This document shows positions 41,827 through 50,799 of a stretch of DNA of 64,000 nucleotides, piece after piece; position 1 is the stretch's first letter, and each line of letters begins with the position of its first letter. The notes beneath the pieces were generated by a model. It did no database searches. It was not told where the DNA came from and was given only the letters and a program-made list of their open reading frames with translations. The stretch lies in contig NZ_NJAG01000036.1 of NCBI RefSeq assembly GCF_002872335.1, positions 124,001-188,000 of the forward strand, read 5' to 3'. The translations under genes and the position numbers were made by a program. This stretch comes from Siphonobacter sp. BAB-5405. GTDB lineage: Bacteria; Bacteroidota; Bacteroidia; Cytophagales; Spirosomataceae.

Positions 41827-43383
41827 TTACTTGGCCGCCTGAGCCTGGGTTTTGCTCACGCCCAGCAGTTGTTGTAATTCCTTGATCTGATCGGAGAGAC
41901 TGGCCACGGCTTTCTCGGCGTTTTCTGCTTTGGTCGCACTCAAACGCAATTTTACATTTTCAGCTTTTAAGGCTTCAATCTGAGCTTGCTGTTCCTGAAC
42001 GGCCTTCGTAAGTACTACCGTCATTTCAGCGTAATTGACGCCTAACGTTTTTAAGGAATCATCGGCAGTGGTTACTAGCTCTGGCAGAACCGCTTTTACT
42101 TCCTGAGCTACAAACCCAATTTTGTGGTCTTTGCTCAAGGTTACATCCTTGTATCGGTATCCAATCGTACGGAGACGCATAATTTCCTTCAATCCATACG
42201 CATTGTCCGTGATGTCTTTTTTGATGCGAAGGTCAGAAGGCGTAATTGTGCCCGAAGCCAGGATATTACCGATTACGTGCAATTTTTGAGTGGGAGCCAA
42301 GGTGCCAATCCCCACATTACCCTCTTCATTGACGAGCAGACGAGCCGCACCACTGGTATGGAGTCGTAAGTTTGAAGCATTCGTAGTTCCGTCCCCTACG
42401 TATTGGGAGATAATGCTACTCATGATAGAACTTCCTCCATTCACCTGTCCTCTGAAGACGATGCCTCCCAGGGTTGCATTGGTAGCTAAATTACCCGGGG
42501 TTGCTCTTGAACCAGTCGCTGAGTAAAAACTGAATCCAGGTCCAGTTGCCGCTCCATAGGATTGGATGGCGATATCATCCGTTCCTCCATCGCCCAGGCC
42601 GTCACTTAATAAGTTTAAACGTGATCCTGGATTTTCCGTACCAATCCCTACAAAACCCGTACTGGGAGCAATGGTCATGCGAAGAATGTTATCTTCACTG
42701 CCCGGTTCCAGTGAGCTTCCGGTTCCATTACCGCCCGTAAAAAAGCCAATACTTTTGGCCGAACCCGCTACAATCTTAGGGCCAATCGCACCCGTTGTAC
42801 CAAATGAGCCATAACCGAAGAAAGCTCCACCGCCACTATTACGGAAACTAATGCCTCGATCCGTGCTAATATCTCCGCCATTATCAAACATAGCTATCAC
42901 GGGTTGGCTGGATTGCGGTTCTCTCACACTGAACTGATACGTTGGATTATTCGTACCAATTCCCACCTTACCTAATTGATAAATATCTTGCGTGTTGGCC
43001 GTTGCCGGAGTCCGTGTAGCTACATTGTACCAGGGTTCTACGTAGGCCGCCGCTGCGGTTTTCTTACTTACCCAGCCCGTTCCATCATAGTAATATTCAC
43101 CCGTACCCGCGGCTGGATAGGAGGCATTTGAGCTAGTTAGATTGGTATTAGTGTTATAGACACTCATACCGGCTATGGGTGTAGTTCCTGCCAATCCCCA
43201 GGTTGTAGTGGTAGAGAGGGATACCCGAGGCATCAAAAGACCTTTATTTGTGCTATTGAGTTCAAGAATAGCACTCGCGTCAGAAGCACCCGTACCGCCG
43301 ATTTTCATCTGGGCCTGGAGTGAAGGAGCCGCCGACAGAGCCGCCAAAAAGCAAGCAGTAGTAAGTAGTTGTTTAGTCTTCAT
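41827..43383 (-). CDS. Secreted tail-fiber-like protein with C-terminal S74 intramolecular chaperone domain
   Basis: 518 residues, signal peptide MKTKQLLTTACFLAALSAAPSLQA. The body is beta-rich with repeated VGIGTNNPTYQFSV, FVGIGTENPGSRLNLLS and NVGIGTLAPTQKLHVIGN motifs, the pattern of bacterial 'tail fiber domain' surface proteins. At about residues 395-475 lies a peptidase S74 domain: SDLRIKKDITDNAYGLKEIM (Ser/Lys dyad of SDxRxKxD), YRYKDVTLSKDHKIGFVAQEV, LPELVTT and VNYAEMTVVLTKAVQEQ. A coiled coil of about 45 residues ends the protein. S74 domains autocleave after helping a trimeric fiber fold. No phage genes surround it, so it is a cellular surface protein, apparently paired with the T9SS protein downstream. 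Confidence 0.87.
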   Translation of the reverse strand: MKTKQLLTTACFLAALSAAPSLQAQMKIGGTGASDASAILELNSTNKGLLMPRVSLSTTTTWGLAGTTPIAGMSVYNTNTNLTSSNASYPAAGTGEYYYDGTGWVSKKTAAAAYVEPWYNVATRTPATANTQDIYQLGKVGIGTNNPTYQFSVREPQSSQPVIAMFDNGGDISTDRGISFRNSGGGAFFGYGSFGTTGAIGPKIVAGSAKSIGFFTGGNGTGSSLEPGSEDNILRMTIAPSTGFVGIGTENPGSRLNLLSDGLGDGGTDDIAIQSYGAATGPGFSFYSATGSRATPGNLATNATLGGIVFRGQVNGGSSIMSSIISQYVGDGTTNASNLRLHTSGAARLLVNEEGNVGIGTLAPTQKLHVIGNILASGTITPSDLRIKKDITDNAYGLKEIMRLRTIGYRYKDVTLSKDHKIGFVAQEVKAVLPELVTTADDSLKTLGVNYAEMTVVLTKAVQEQQAQIEALKAENVKLRLSATKAENAEKAVASLSDQIKELQQLLGVSKTQAQAAK

Positions 43384-43865
43384 AGTGTAAAGGAATTGGA
43401 TGAAAAAATTGATTAGTAATAAATCAAGGATTACCTGACGGGTGAAACCACCAGGCCTAACAAACCGTCAAATAGAAATCAGGGAACGTTCAGGTAAAGT
43501 GAACAAACCGCGTAGTGATGGGGCTGTAAAAAAGAAAGGTTCAGTGGATAGATAGGAATCATTTTAGCGGAAACGATTTGGAATATCTAATGTGAGCGTT
43601 GCGGATCGGGGGGCAAAGGAATTGAGTATCCCATTGATAAACTATAGTAATACGTGAATCCTGGTGTAGTAGTACTTGTATTCTTCAATAAGTATCGAAT
43701 TTGGATTTGGTATGATGTGCTTAAGTGAAACCTAAGTATAAAAAGGTTTTATTTTGACGAAAAAGGCTTAAAATGAAAGCTCCTTTTGGGAAAGGAGTAA
43801 CAAATGAATCATTTGCTGGAAATTTCCATTAAGACAACAAGTCGAATCCTATCTAGCTTTAACGC
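43384..43865. other. 482-base stretch without a supported gene
   Basis: Promoter region of the S74 gene (left) and of the LLM oxidoreductase (right). A CTCCTTT/AAAGGAG stem (43780-43786 with 43791-43797) precedes a 90-codon frame that begins at ATG 43804 and overlaps the LLM gene in another frame; the overlap and composition argue against it being a gene. No other structure was noted. Confidence 0.4.
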
Positions 43866-44912
43866 ATGGAACTTGGTATTTCCAGTTTTGGTGAAATCCA
43901 TCCCGATCACGTTTCGGGTGGAGCACGCAATGCCCACGAACGAGTACAGCAGTTGCTCGAAGAAATTAAACTCGCCGATGAAGTCGGTCTGGACGTCTTT
44001 GCCCTGGGTGAGCACCACCGGCCTGATTTTGTGGTGTCGGCACCGGAGGTCATCCTTTCAGCGGCGGCGGCTCTGACGAAAAACATCAAACTTTCCAGTT
44101 CGGTAACCGTATTAAGTTCCGCCGATCCGGTACGGGTCTTTCAGAATTTTGCGACGCTGGATTTAGTCTCAAATGGACGGGCCGAGATCATGGCGGGGCG
44201 GGGGTCGTTTATTGAATCTTTCCCCTTGTTTGGGTACGACCTCAATGATTACGATGGCTTGTTTACGGAAAAACTGGAATTGCTGCTAGCCATTAATCAG
44301 AGCGAGAAGGTTAGCTGGGAGGGACAGTTTCGGGCAGCTATTCAGAACTTGGGGGTGTATCCAAGACCTTTACAGGAGGCTTTGCCTATATGGTTAGCCG
44401 TTGGTGGTACGCCGGCTTCGGCGGCTCGGGCTGGCTCACTGAATATACCCATGACGGTAGCCATTATTGGGGGAACGCCTGATCGTTTTGTACCTTTCGT
44501 CAAGCTCTTTCGGCAGGCGGCCGCTCAGGCGGGTCACGACGTAAGCAAACTCCCGCTGGCCATCAACTCCCATTTTTACGCCGCCGATACGCCTCAACAG
44601 GCCATCGACGACTTTTTCCCACCCTATGAACTCATCATGAACCGGGTAGGACGGGAGCGGGGCTGGTCACCCATTGGCCGGGATTATGTCGAATTTATGC
44701 AGAAAAGTGGCCCCTTGATGGTGGGCAGCCCCCAACAGATCATCGATAAAATCATGTACTTCTACGAGTTGTTCCAGCAAACGCGGTACCTGGCTCAACT
44801 CATCGGCGGGCATTTGGTTCCGCACAAGAAAATACTCAGAGCCATTGAATTATTCGGTACGGAAGTGGCCCCGGTGATTCGTAAGGAAATGGCTTCCCGG
44901 CAAACGGTATAA
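43866..44912 (+). CDS. LLM-class (bacterial-luciferase-like) flavin oxidoreductase
   Basis: 348 residues, TIM barrel of the flavin-dependent luciferase-like monooxygenase superfamily: MELGISSFGEIHPDHVSGGA, VFALGEHHRPDFVVSAPEVI, IKLSSSVTVLSSADPVRVFQ, DLVSNGRAEIMAGRGSFIES and LPIWLAVGGTPASAARAG, with C-terminal helix MVGSPQQIIDKIMYFYELF. This is the F420-independent, FMN-using YhbW-like branch, often annotated as putative oxidoreductase. It uses reduced flavin to oxygenate an unknown small substrate. Alone in its transcription unit, ended by the hairpin at 44961-44997. Confidence 0.92.
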   Translation: MELGISSFGEIHPDHVSGGARNAHERVQQLLEEIKLADEVGLDVFALGEHHRPDFVVSAPEVILSAAAALTKNIKLSSSVTVLSSADPVRVFQNFATLDLVSNGRAEIMAGRGSFIESFPLFGYDLNDYDGLFTEKLELLLAINQSEKVSWEGQFRAAIQNLGVYPRPLQEALPIWLAVGGTPASAARAGSLNIPMTVAIIGGTPDRFVPFVKLFRQAAAQAGHDVSKLPLAINSHFYAADTPQQAIDDFFPPYELIMNRVGRERGWSPIGRDYVEFMQKSGPLMVGSPQQIIDKIMYFYELFQQTRYLAQLIGGHLVPHKKILRAIELFGTEVAPVIRKEMASRQTV

Positions 44913-44960
44913 AAAGATAGAATCCTCTAAGAACTCCAGTCAGTAGAAGAGATTGCCTAT

Positions 44961-44997
44961 AAAAAACCCGAGTTGAGATGCCTCAGCTCGGGTTTTA
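44961..44997. terminator. Bidirectional terminator hairpin
   Basis: AAAACCCGAGTTGAG pairs with CTCAGCTCGGGTTTT with a 4-base loop and one internal mismatch, with A and T flanks. It lies between the LLM gene (plus, ending 44912) and the TPR operon (minus, ending 45028). Confidence 0.88.
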
Positions 44998-45027
44998 TTC
45001 TTTTCAAGTACTCAAGAAATTGGCACT

Positions 45028-46266
45028 TTAAGCTCCTCGCATCAAGGCAAAGTTGTACAACCAACTGTAAATTAATACTCCGAAAAAGGCCAGATAACCC
45101 AGGAGAAGACCCAGGCCGAGGTAGACAAATCCAACCAGAACCGCTAACGCTCCCAAGCCAATAATCAACCAACTTACGACTTTAAGCCAGGTTGGAATAC
45201 GTTTGGGGTGATCAAGCAATCGGGATAGCGGAATAATAACCAGCAGTCCGTACATACCTAACAGAAACAAAGGACCGTAATCCAGCCAATAATGAACGGC
45301 TAACGATAGGACCCCTACGCAAAGAGCGATACCCGTAATCCAGGCCAGCCGCTTTTGATTTTTTTCCAGAGCCATTCTTCCGTACGAATCCAGCTGTAGA
45401 ATCAGGTAACCAACCGGCATCATGACCCAGGTAAAATACAGAAAGCCGATGATGAGGACCAGTAGTACATTCAAAACAGGAAAACGTTCAGCGTACTGGC
45501 GAACCAGATTCTGCCCCAGTAGTACACCCAAAATGATCGACCACTGCATGCTCGACTGGTGACGGCTCATCCAGAAGGAATAGTTGAGATAAGCCCGGTA
45601 CAGAGGATTTTTGGCTTTTACGGCTTCTTTCATACCCTCCTGAGCAAACTCATACGTCGGCTTCATCCGTAAGGCTTCGGCAAAATGCTGCCGGGCCTCC
45701 GAAATATTCCCCCGTTCCAGTTTACTCCAGCCGACGGTGGCCTGCGTGTAGGCGTTATGTGGGTCGGCAGCCAGGGTTTCTTCAATGGTACTTTGCATTT
45801 CGTCCAGTCGTCCCAATTTGGTTAGGGCTTCGGTACGCGTGTTCAGACACTGCACGTGTTCGGGGTCAATGGCCAGGCCCTGGTCAGCGTAAAACAACGC
45901 TTTTTCCCAATGCTTCTGCAGGTTATGTAGCGTGCCGAGCATATTGAAATAGTCCGCATCCCAGGGATCCAGCTCAACGGCTTCCAGCAAAGCCTGTTCG
46001 GCGTCAGTATATCGTTTGACAAGGAGTAAAGTTACGCCGTGGAAATAGTGAGCAATGGAATAGTCGGGTGCCTGGCTCAGGAGTTCTTCGGCCGTTTCCA
46101 GTGCCTTTGGATACTCGTGCGTATTGATGTAAGCCTGTACGAGCAGAACCAGGGCTTCTAAATCTTCGGGTTGTTGCAACAGCCACTGCCGTAATTCCTG
46201 AATCGCTTCCGCGGTGCGGTTGAGATTCATCAGCAAACGGGCTTTATCAAGGGCATTTGATTCCAA
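45028..46266 (-). CDS. TPR-repeat membrane protein (gene 3 of the TPR-AAA+ operon)
   Basis: About 412 residues. N-terminal half (about 1-215) has tetratricopeptide repeats, e.g. SIAHYFHGVTLLLVKRYTDA, FNMLGTLHNLQKHWEKALFY and YTQATVGWSKLERGNISEAR. The C-terminal half has about six hydrophobic segments (VLNVLLVLIIGFLYFTWVMM; WITGIALCVGVLSLAVHYWL; LLGMYGLLVIIPL; WLIIGLGALAVLVGFVYLGL), so it is an inner-membrane protein with a cytoplasmic TPR domain. It starts at TTG 46266 or ATG 46230; the TPR begins before 46230, favouring the TTG. It is a paralogue of the next gene and 23 bases from it. Function unknown. Confidence 0.8.
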   Translation of the reverse strand: MESNALDKARLLMNLNRTAEAIQELRQWLLQQPEDLEALVLLVQAYINTHEYPKALETAEELLSQAPDYSIAHYFHGVTLLLVKRYTDAEQALLEAVELDPWDADYFNMLGTLHNLQKHWEKALFYADQGLAIDPEHVQCLNTRTEALTKLGRLDEMQSTIEETLAADPHNAYTQATVGWSKLERGNISEARQHFAEALRMKPTYEFAQEGMKEAVKAKNPLYRAYLNYSFWMSRHQSSMQWSIILGVLLGQNLVRQYAERFPVLNVLLVLIIGFLYFTWVMMPVGYLILQLDSYGRMALEKNQKRLAWITGIALCVGVLSLAVHYWLDYGPLFLLGMYGLLVIIPLSRLLDHPKRIPTWLKVVSWLIIGLGALAVLVGFVYLGLGLLLGYLAFFGVLIYSWLYNFALMRGA

Positions 46267-46289
46267 ACGAAAGAATGGTTTATGTACAG

Positions 46290-47321
46290 TTAATACAAAA
46301 AGTAGGCGATCAGAACAAGACAGAATCCTACGGAAAATAGAGCCGCTCTTTTCTCACGTTTCTCCAGACACATTTTTCCGAAAGGATGTAAAAGTAAGGC
46401 TGCGTTGGATAGCGGTTTCAGAAATAGATTTAGAAACAGTAAACTGACTAGGGCTACGGGAATGGCAAAGAGGAAGGCGAAGACCCGGTTTAGACTGCTT
46501 AGCCACTGCCACTCTCTAGGTACATGCTTGGGTACCCAGATGATGAATACTACGCAACATACGATTATCCAGCCTAAACGTAAGCCTCGGGCCACATCGT
46601 CATTTACATTGCCATCCCTGCAATCCATCAAAAATCGATATACGACACTATTAGCCTTAATGGACTCCAGTAAGCCGTCTCTGGGGCTCTTGACCATCGG
46701 GTCAATTCTCAGCGACGTTTTAAAATGATATTGAGCTTCCTTGATCCGATGAGCGTATAAATGTACCCAGCCTACAATGGCGTGCGTCATCGGATCTTCG
46801 GGCGTAAGGGTTAACAGATGAAAAGCTTCCGATGAATAATCATATTCCAGTAGTGAAAGTGCCGCAATCTGTATTTTCAGACACCCAACATGCTCAGCAT
46901 CGATGGCTAAGCCCTGACGGCTTACATCCCAGCTTTCTTTGTACGATTTACTGGTTAGTAAAAGCTCCGCGTACAGGCAATAGTAATCCGGCTGATCGGT
47001 TTGTAATGTCAGGGCTTGATGAATGGATTCCCGGGCCTGCCCGTACTCTCCTTGGCTAGCCAGTAACATACTACGCAAGAAATACACGCGGCTATCGAAA
47101 GGCAAGGTTTTTTCCCAACGCAGAGACGTGTCCCAGGCGTTCTCGAAATCTTCCATGGCTAGATACGTCTGCATTAAGCCTTCCCATACTTCAGCAGTTT
47201 GCACTTGCTGGTGAAGCAATTGCCGATAAATGCCAAGAGCATCCCTCCACAATTTTCGATCCTGTAAAAGTTGGGCTTTGATAAGCAGGCCATTTACTTC
47301 GGCTGAAGCATCTTTATACAT
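46290..47321 (-). CDS. TPR-repeat membrane protein (gene 2 of the TPR-AAA+ operon)
   Basis: 343 residues with TPR-like repeats at about 10-215 (LWRDALGIYRQLL; YYCLYAELLLTSKSYKESWD; MTHAIVGWVHLYAHRIKEAQ) followed by two or three hydrophobic segments (GWIIVCCVVFIIWVP; VFAFLFAIPVALVSLLFLNL; ALFSVGFCLVLIAYFLY). It is clearly related to the downstream protein: both share an xxHAIVGW/ATVGW segment, then SLRIDP/ALRMKP, and a KMCLEKREKRAAL/RMALEKNQKRLAW segment before the final helices. Its ATG is one base after the AAA+ gene stop, so the three genes form one operon. Function unknown. Confidence 0.8.
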   Translation of the reverse strand: MYKDASAEVNGLLIKAQLLQDRKLWRDALGIYRQLLHQQVQTAEVWEGLMQTYLAMEDFENAWDTSLRWEKTLPFDSRVYFLRSMLLASQGEYGQARESIHQALTLQTDQPDYYCLYAELLLTSKSYKESWDVSRQGLAIDAEHVGCLKIQIAALSLLEYDYSSEAFHLLTLTPEDPMTHAIVGWVHLYAHRIKEAQYHFKTSLRIDPMVKSPRDGLLESIKANSVVYRFLMDCRDGNVNDDVARGLRLGWIIVCCVVFIIWVPKHVPREWQWLSSLNRVFAFLFAIPVALVSLLFLNLFLKPLSNAALLLHPFGKMCLEKREKRAALFSVGFCLVLIAYFLY

Positions 47322-47322
47322 G

Positions 47323-48660
47323 CTACTTTAGCTTCAAATAGGTCAAAATGTCATCGTACAGACCACTCTCATTGGAATATAAAGCATAGTTTTTGGCCGT
47401 CGCAAACCATTCCTTGGTCGTAGGGCGATGCCTGCGAAGAGCTTCCTTGAAGTCAGCCATCGTTAGGGGTAGTACCCGACCTTGCCGAAGTGATTCGGGT
47501 AATTTCTGCTCAATGGCGAGATCGACCAGAGCCCGTAAATCTGCCCCCGAATAGCCGTCGGACTGTTTGGCAATGGACTGGTAATCGATTCCTTCGAGCG
47601 GTTTATCAGCCAGCAGGATTCGCAGAATTTCTACCCGGGCCGCTACGTCGGGCGGACTCACAAACACAATACGATCAAAACGACCCGGGCGGCGGAAGGC
47701 GGTATCCAGGTACCAGGGCGTATTGGTAGCTCCCAGAATCAGGATACCTTCGTTGCTGTACTTCACCCCATCGAGTTCATCCAGAAATTGGTTGATGAGG
47801 GTACGGCCCGCCGCTTTGCGTAAATCGGTCCGGCTGGCACCCAGGGCATCAATTTCGTCGAAAAACAGAACGCAGGGCGTATGCATCCGGGCCTGCTGGA
47901 AGAGATCGTGCAGGTTTTTTTCGGAGTTACCCATCCACATATCCAGCACTTCATTGATCCCTACTGAAATAAAATTCGCTTTGATTTCACCGGCCGTAGC
48001 CCGGGCCAACAGCGTTTTCCCACAACCGGGAGGGCCGTACAGCAGGATACCGCCGCCAATTTTCTTGCCGAAGGCTTTATAAATTTCCGGGTTATTAAGT
48101 GGGTGAATCACTTTTAGAGCAATTTCCTCCTTGACGGCCGAAAGTCCTCCGACTTCGGCGAAGGTGACGCGGGGCTTTTCGATAAGCCCTGAACCTTCCG
48201 CTTCGAGGCGGTCAATCACCTCGTCAAAACTACTGGTTTGACCCAAACCCGAATCCCGAATGGCCTTATTGAGTTGCTCTTCAAATTCTGCCTGCGTTAA
48301 GGTATGATCCTGAGCGGTGGCCTGCTTGTAGTACGCATTGGCCATCTGTAGATCACCAGACGCCAGGGCAATACGAGCGAGCAGAAACAGAACCTGAGGG
48401 GAGGGAGCCGTATCCAGTAATTCTTCGGCAATGACGTGAGCCGTTGAGAAACTGGCTAGTTGCAGGTAACATTCGGCCAGTTTGAATTTTAAATCCAGGT
48501 CAGCACTGAGTTGTAGGGCCGCTTTATAGGCTTCGAGAGCTTCTTCATACCGAGCGAGCTGGTAATAAGCATCGGCCAGCATTCGCCAAAGGGGTACATT
48601 CTGCGGCGAAACCTGAAGAGCTTCGCGAAGGGCATCGAGTTGGGACTGATTCATGCCCAA
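47323..48660 (-). CDS. TPR-domain AAA+ ATPase (gene 1 of the operon)
   Basis: 445 residues. TPR repeats at about 20-135 (WRMLADAYYQLARYEEALEA; FKLAECYLQLASFSTA; FLLARIALASGDLQMANAYY), then a linker and one AAA+ module at about 165-410: GGLSAVKEEIALKVI, Walker A GPPGCGKT (209-216), pore-loop aromatic in VLDMWMGNSEKN (239-249), Walker B VLFFDEIDAL (264-273), sensor GATNTPW and arginine-finger region FRRPGRFDR (322-330), C-terminal small domain YSGADLRALVDLAIEQ. This is the Vps4/katanin/Cdc48-like layout with a TPR (instead of MIT) N-domain. The likely job is remodelling a protein target delivered by the TPR domain; partners are presumably the two membrane TPR proteins. Pathway unknown. Confidence 0.87.
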   Translation of the reverse strand: MGMNQSQLDALREALQVSPQNVPLWRMLADAYYQLARYEEALEAYKAALQLSADLDLKFKLAECYLQLASFSTAHVIAEELLDTAPSPQVLFLLARIALASGDLQMANAYYKQATAQDHTLTQAEFEEQLNKAIRDSGLGQTSSFDEVIDRLEAEGSGLIEKPRVTFAEVGGLSAVKEEIALKVIHPLNNPEIYKAFGKKIGGGILLYGPPGCGKTLLARATAGEIKANFISVGINEVLDMWMGNSEKNLHDLFQQARMHTPCVLFFDEIDALGASRTDLRKAAGRTLINQFLDELDGVKYSNEGILILGATNTPWYLDTAFRRPGRFDRIVFVSPPDVAARVEILRILLADKPLEGIDYQSIAKQSDGYSGADLRALVDLAIEQKLPESLRQGRVLPLTMADFKEALRRHRPTTKEWFATAKNYALYSNESGLYDDILTYLKLK

Positions 48661-48868
48661 AAATACGGGATCGGCTTGTTACTCGGCCTTTTTGACAAAT
48701 TCAATTTTAATGGGTCGTTGTATACATCGTTAAGGCTACAGGTATGCAAAGAAGAAGGATATAGTATTTAAAATCTGGTTTTTCGTTATAGATAAAGGCT
48801 TGTTCCGCGTATTGTCTTTACGGGTACGCACTACCTTTGGGTAATCATTTGCTTACACTGGTGCCGCT

Positions 48869-49627
48869 ATGTCAACCCACGGTCTAACTTATCAATTACG
48901 AAAGCCAGATGGCCCCCTTTCGACCTTTGTGGAGGGTTTCTGGATGCTCGAACAGTCATCCGAACAGAAGCTGCCCGTCATCGTGGTGCCCGACGGACGC
49001 GTGGATATTCTCTTTTCAAAGACTTCGACAGGGACGATACAGGCGATGTTACGCGGACTGGATACGGAACCCGGCAAGGGAGACCTTTCACCGGGTACGC
49101 GGATGTTTGCGGTGAGTTTAAACCTATTGGCGGTGGAATATGTATTGGGCGAAAGCGTGGCTGCCCTGTTGAATACGGGTCGCTTGTTACCGGCTGGGTT
49201 CTGGGAAATCCAGCCAGAGGATCTCCTGGATTTTACAGCCTTTTGTTCCCGCGTTAGTGAGTTCATCGAACGTCGTATTCACCCCAATCCCGATACCCGA
49301 AAGCGGCAGTTGTTTGAATTATTATACGAGTCCCGAGGCGATCTATCCGTAGAAGAACTGGCCCGGCGGGTAACGTGGAATCGTCGGCAGATCAACCGTT
49401 ATTTCACCCAGTGGTTTGGCTTGCCTTTGAAAACCTACAGTACCATTCTGCGTTTTCGGGCTTCGTTTGAGCACCTTCGTCAGGGAAAACTCTTTCCGGA
49501 AGAGAACTTCACCGATCAGGCTCATTTCATTCGGGAAGTGAAAAAGTTTGCCGGTGTCGTACCCAAGGAGTTAAGCAAAAATGTCGAGGACCGATTTATA
49601 CAATTTTCAACCCTCCCTGCTGTCTAG
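48869..49627 (+). CDS. AraC family regulator with DUF6597-like N-terminus
   Basis: 252 residues. The N-terminal region (YQLRKPDGPLSTFVEGFWML...PVIVVPDGRVDILF) matches the DUF6597 sensory domain common in AraC-type regulators of Bacteroidota. The C-terminal HTH (about 165-245) has DLSVEELARRVTWNRRQINR and FTDQAHFIREVKKFAGVVPK. It lies 29 bases ahead of the TetX-like monooxygenase gene and probably regulates it from a shared transcript. Confidence 0.9.
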   Translation: MSTHGLTYQLRKPDGPLSTFVEGFWMLEQSSEQKLPVIVVPDGRVDILFSKTSTGTIQAMLRGLDTEPGKGDLSPGTRMFAVSLNLLAVEYVLGESVAALLNTGRLLPAGFWEIQPEDLLDFTAFCSRVSEFIERRIHPNPDTRKRQLFELLYESRGDLSVEELARRVTWNRRQINRYFTQWFGLPLKTYSTILRFRASFEHLRQGKLFPEENFTDQAHFIREVKKFAGVVPKELSKNVEDRFIQFSTLPAV

Positions 49628-49656
49628 GTTTGCTGCGTACTTAAACGCAAAAAGCC

Positions 49657-50799
49657 ATGACTATACAAGGTAAAACAATCGCCATCGTCGGCGGAGGACC
49701 GGGGGGCCTGACCCTCGCCCGTTTGTTACAACTACAAGGAGCCGAGGGAAAGGTATACGAACGGGATGTGAACGAAAAGGCCCGCGTTCAGGGAGCCACC
49801 CTGGATTTACACGAAGAGTCGGGTCTGGAAGCCCTCCGCCAGGCAGGATTAATGGAAGCTTTCTTGGTGAATTACCGACCCGATGCCGGTAAGTTACGAG
49901 TCGTAGATGCGAAGGGTACGATCTACTGGGATGATCATGTACAGGATTCGTATCAGGACGACCGTCCGGAAATTGACCGTGGGCCCTTACGAAACCTGTT
50001 GCTGGATTCATTACAGCCGGGTACGGTGGTTTGGGATCGTCAATTGATAACGATGCGACCCAGACAAGAAGGATGGGAACTGACTTTTCAAAACGGCACT
50101 TCCGTACAAGCCGATCTGGTGATTGGAGCCGACGGGGCTCGTTCCCGTATTCGACCGTTTTTAACCGAAATCAAACCCTTTTATAGTGGCATCACGGTGT
50201 TGGAAGGAGCCGTTCTGAATGCCGAAACAGCCAGTCCATCCATTCATACGCTTTTGAAAGGAGGAAAAATCTTTGCCCTGGGTAACAGTCAATCGTTGAT
50301 TGTAAGTTCAAAAGGGGACGGCAGTATGGCATTCTACGCAGGATTCAGAACGGAAGAAGACTGGGTACGGACGTCTGGGATTGACTTCACCCAAAAAGAG
50401 CAGGTACTGGCCTGGTTCCAATCGGAATTTGCGGCGTGGGATGATCACTGGTCTGAACTGTTTACCCAAGCCGAAACGCCCTTTATCCCTCGCCCGCAGT
50501 ACTGCATGCCCTTAGACCAAACCTGGGAAGCACAAGCTAACCTGACTCTGCTGGGTGACGCGGCTCACCTGATGCCCCCTTACGCCGGGGAAGGCGTGAA
50601 TATGGCCATGGCGGATGCTCTTGAATTGAGCCAGTGCTTGACGAATCCCACTTATACGACTATGCTGGAAGCCATTGCAGCCTATGAACAGCAGATGCGA
50701 TCCCGGGCCTCGCAAGTGGCTAAAGCTACTCTCGAATCTACTGAAATGCTGCACGCTCCGGGAGCTTTGGAAGCCTTAGTAGCGGTATTTCAGGGATAG
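49657..50799 (+). CDS. TetX-like FAD-dependent monooxygenase
   Basis: 380 residues, class A flavoprotein monooxygenase. FAD GxGxxG motif IAIVGGGPGGLTLARLLQLQ, YERDVNEKARVQGATLDLHE (aligns with the TetX VYERD..ARI.GGTLDLH segment), TVVWDRQL, DLVIGADGARSRIR (DG motif) and the GD motif LTLLGDAAHLMPPYAGEGVN, followed by the C-terminal helix with AYEQQMRSRASQVAKATLES. The overall order and several blocks closely follow the tetracycline-inactivating TetX family. Whether tetracyclines are its substrates needs an assay; ring-hydroxylation of another aromatic is equally possible. Adjacent to a regulator. Confidence 0.9.
   Translation: MTIQGKTIAIVGGGPGGLTLARLLQLQGAEGKVYERDVNEKARVQGATLDLHEESGLEALRQAGLMEAFLVNYRPDAGKLRVVDAKGTIYWDDHVQDSYQDDRPEIDRGPLRNLLLDSLQPGTVVWDRQLITMRPRQEGWELTFQNGTSVQADLVIGADGARSRIRPFLTEIKPFYSGITVLEGAVLNAETASPSIHTLLKGGKIFALGNSQSLIVSSKGDGSMAFYAGFRTEEDWVRTSGIDFTQKEQVLAWFQSEFAAWDDHWSELFTQAETPFIPRPQYCMPLDQTWEAQANLTLLGDAAHLMPPYAGEGVNMAMADALELSQCLTNPTYTTMLEAIAAYEQQMRSRASQVAKATLESTEMLHAPGALEALVAVFQG

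Noticed and set aside
41827-43383. Prophage remnant suggested by the tail-fiber-like protein
   Set aside because: No other phage genes, attachment sites or integrase are in the surrounding tens of kilobases, and the protein has a bacterial secretion signal.
43804-44076. 90-codon frame preceded by AAAGGAG, overlapping the LLM gene
   Set aside because: It overlaps the start of a well-supported gene in another frame and lacks a recognisable family; the purine stretch is part of a hairpin.
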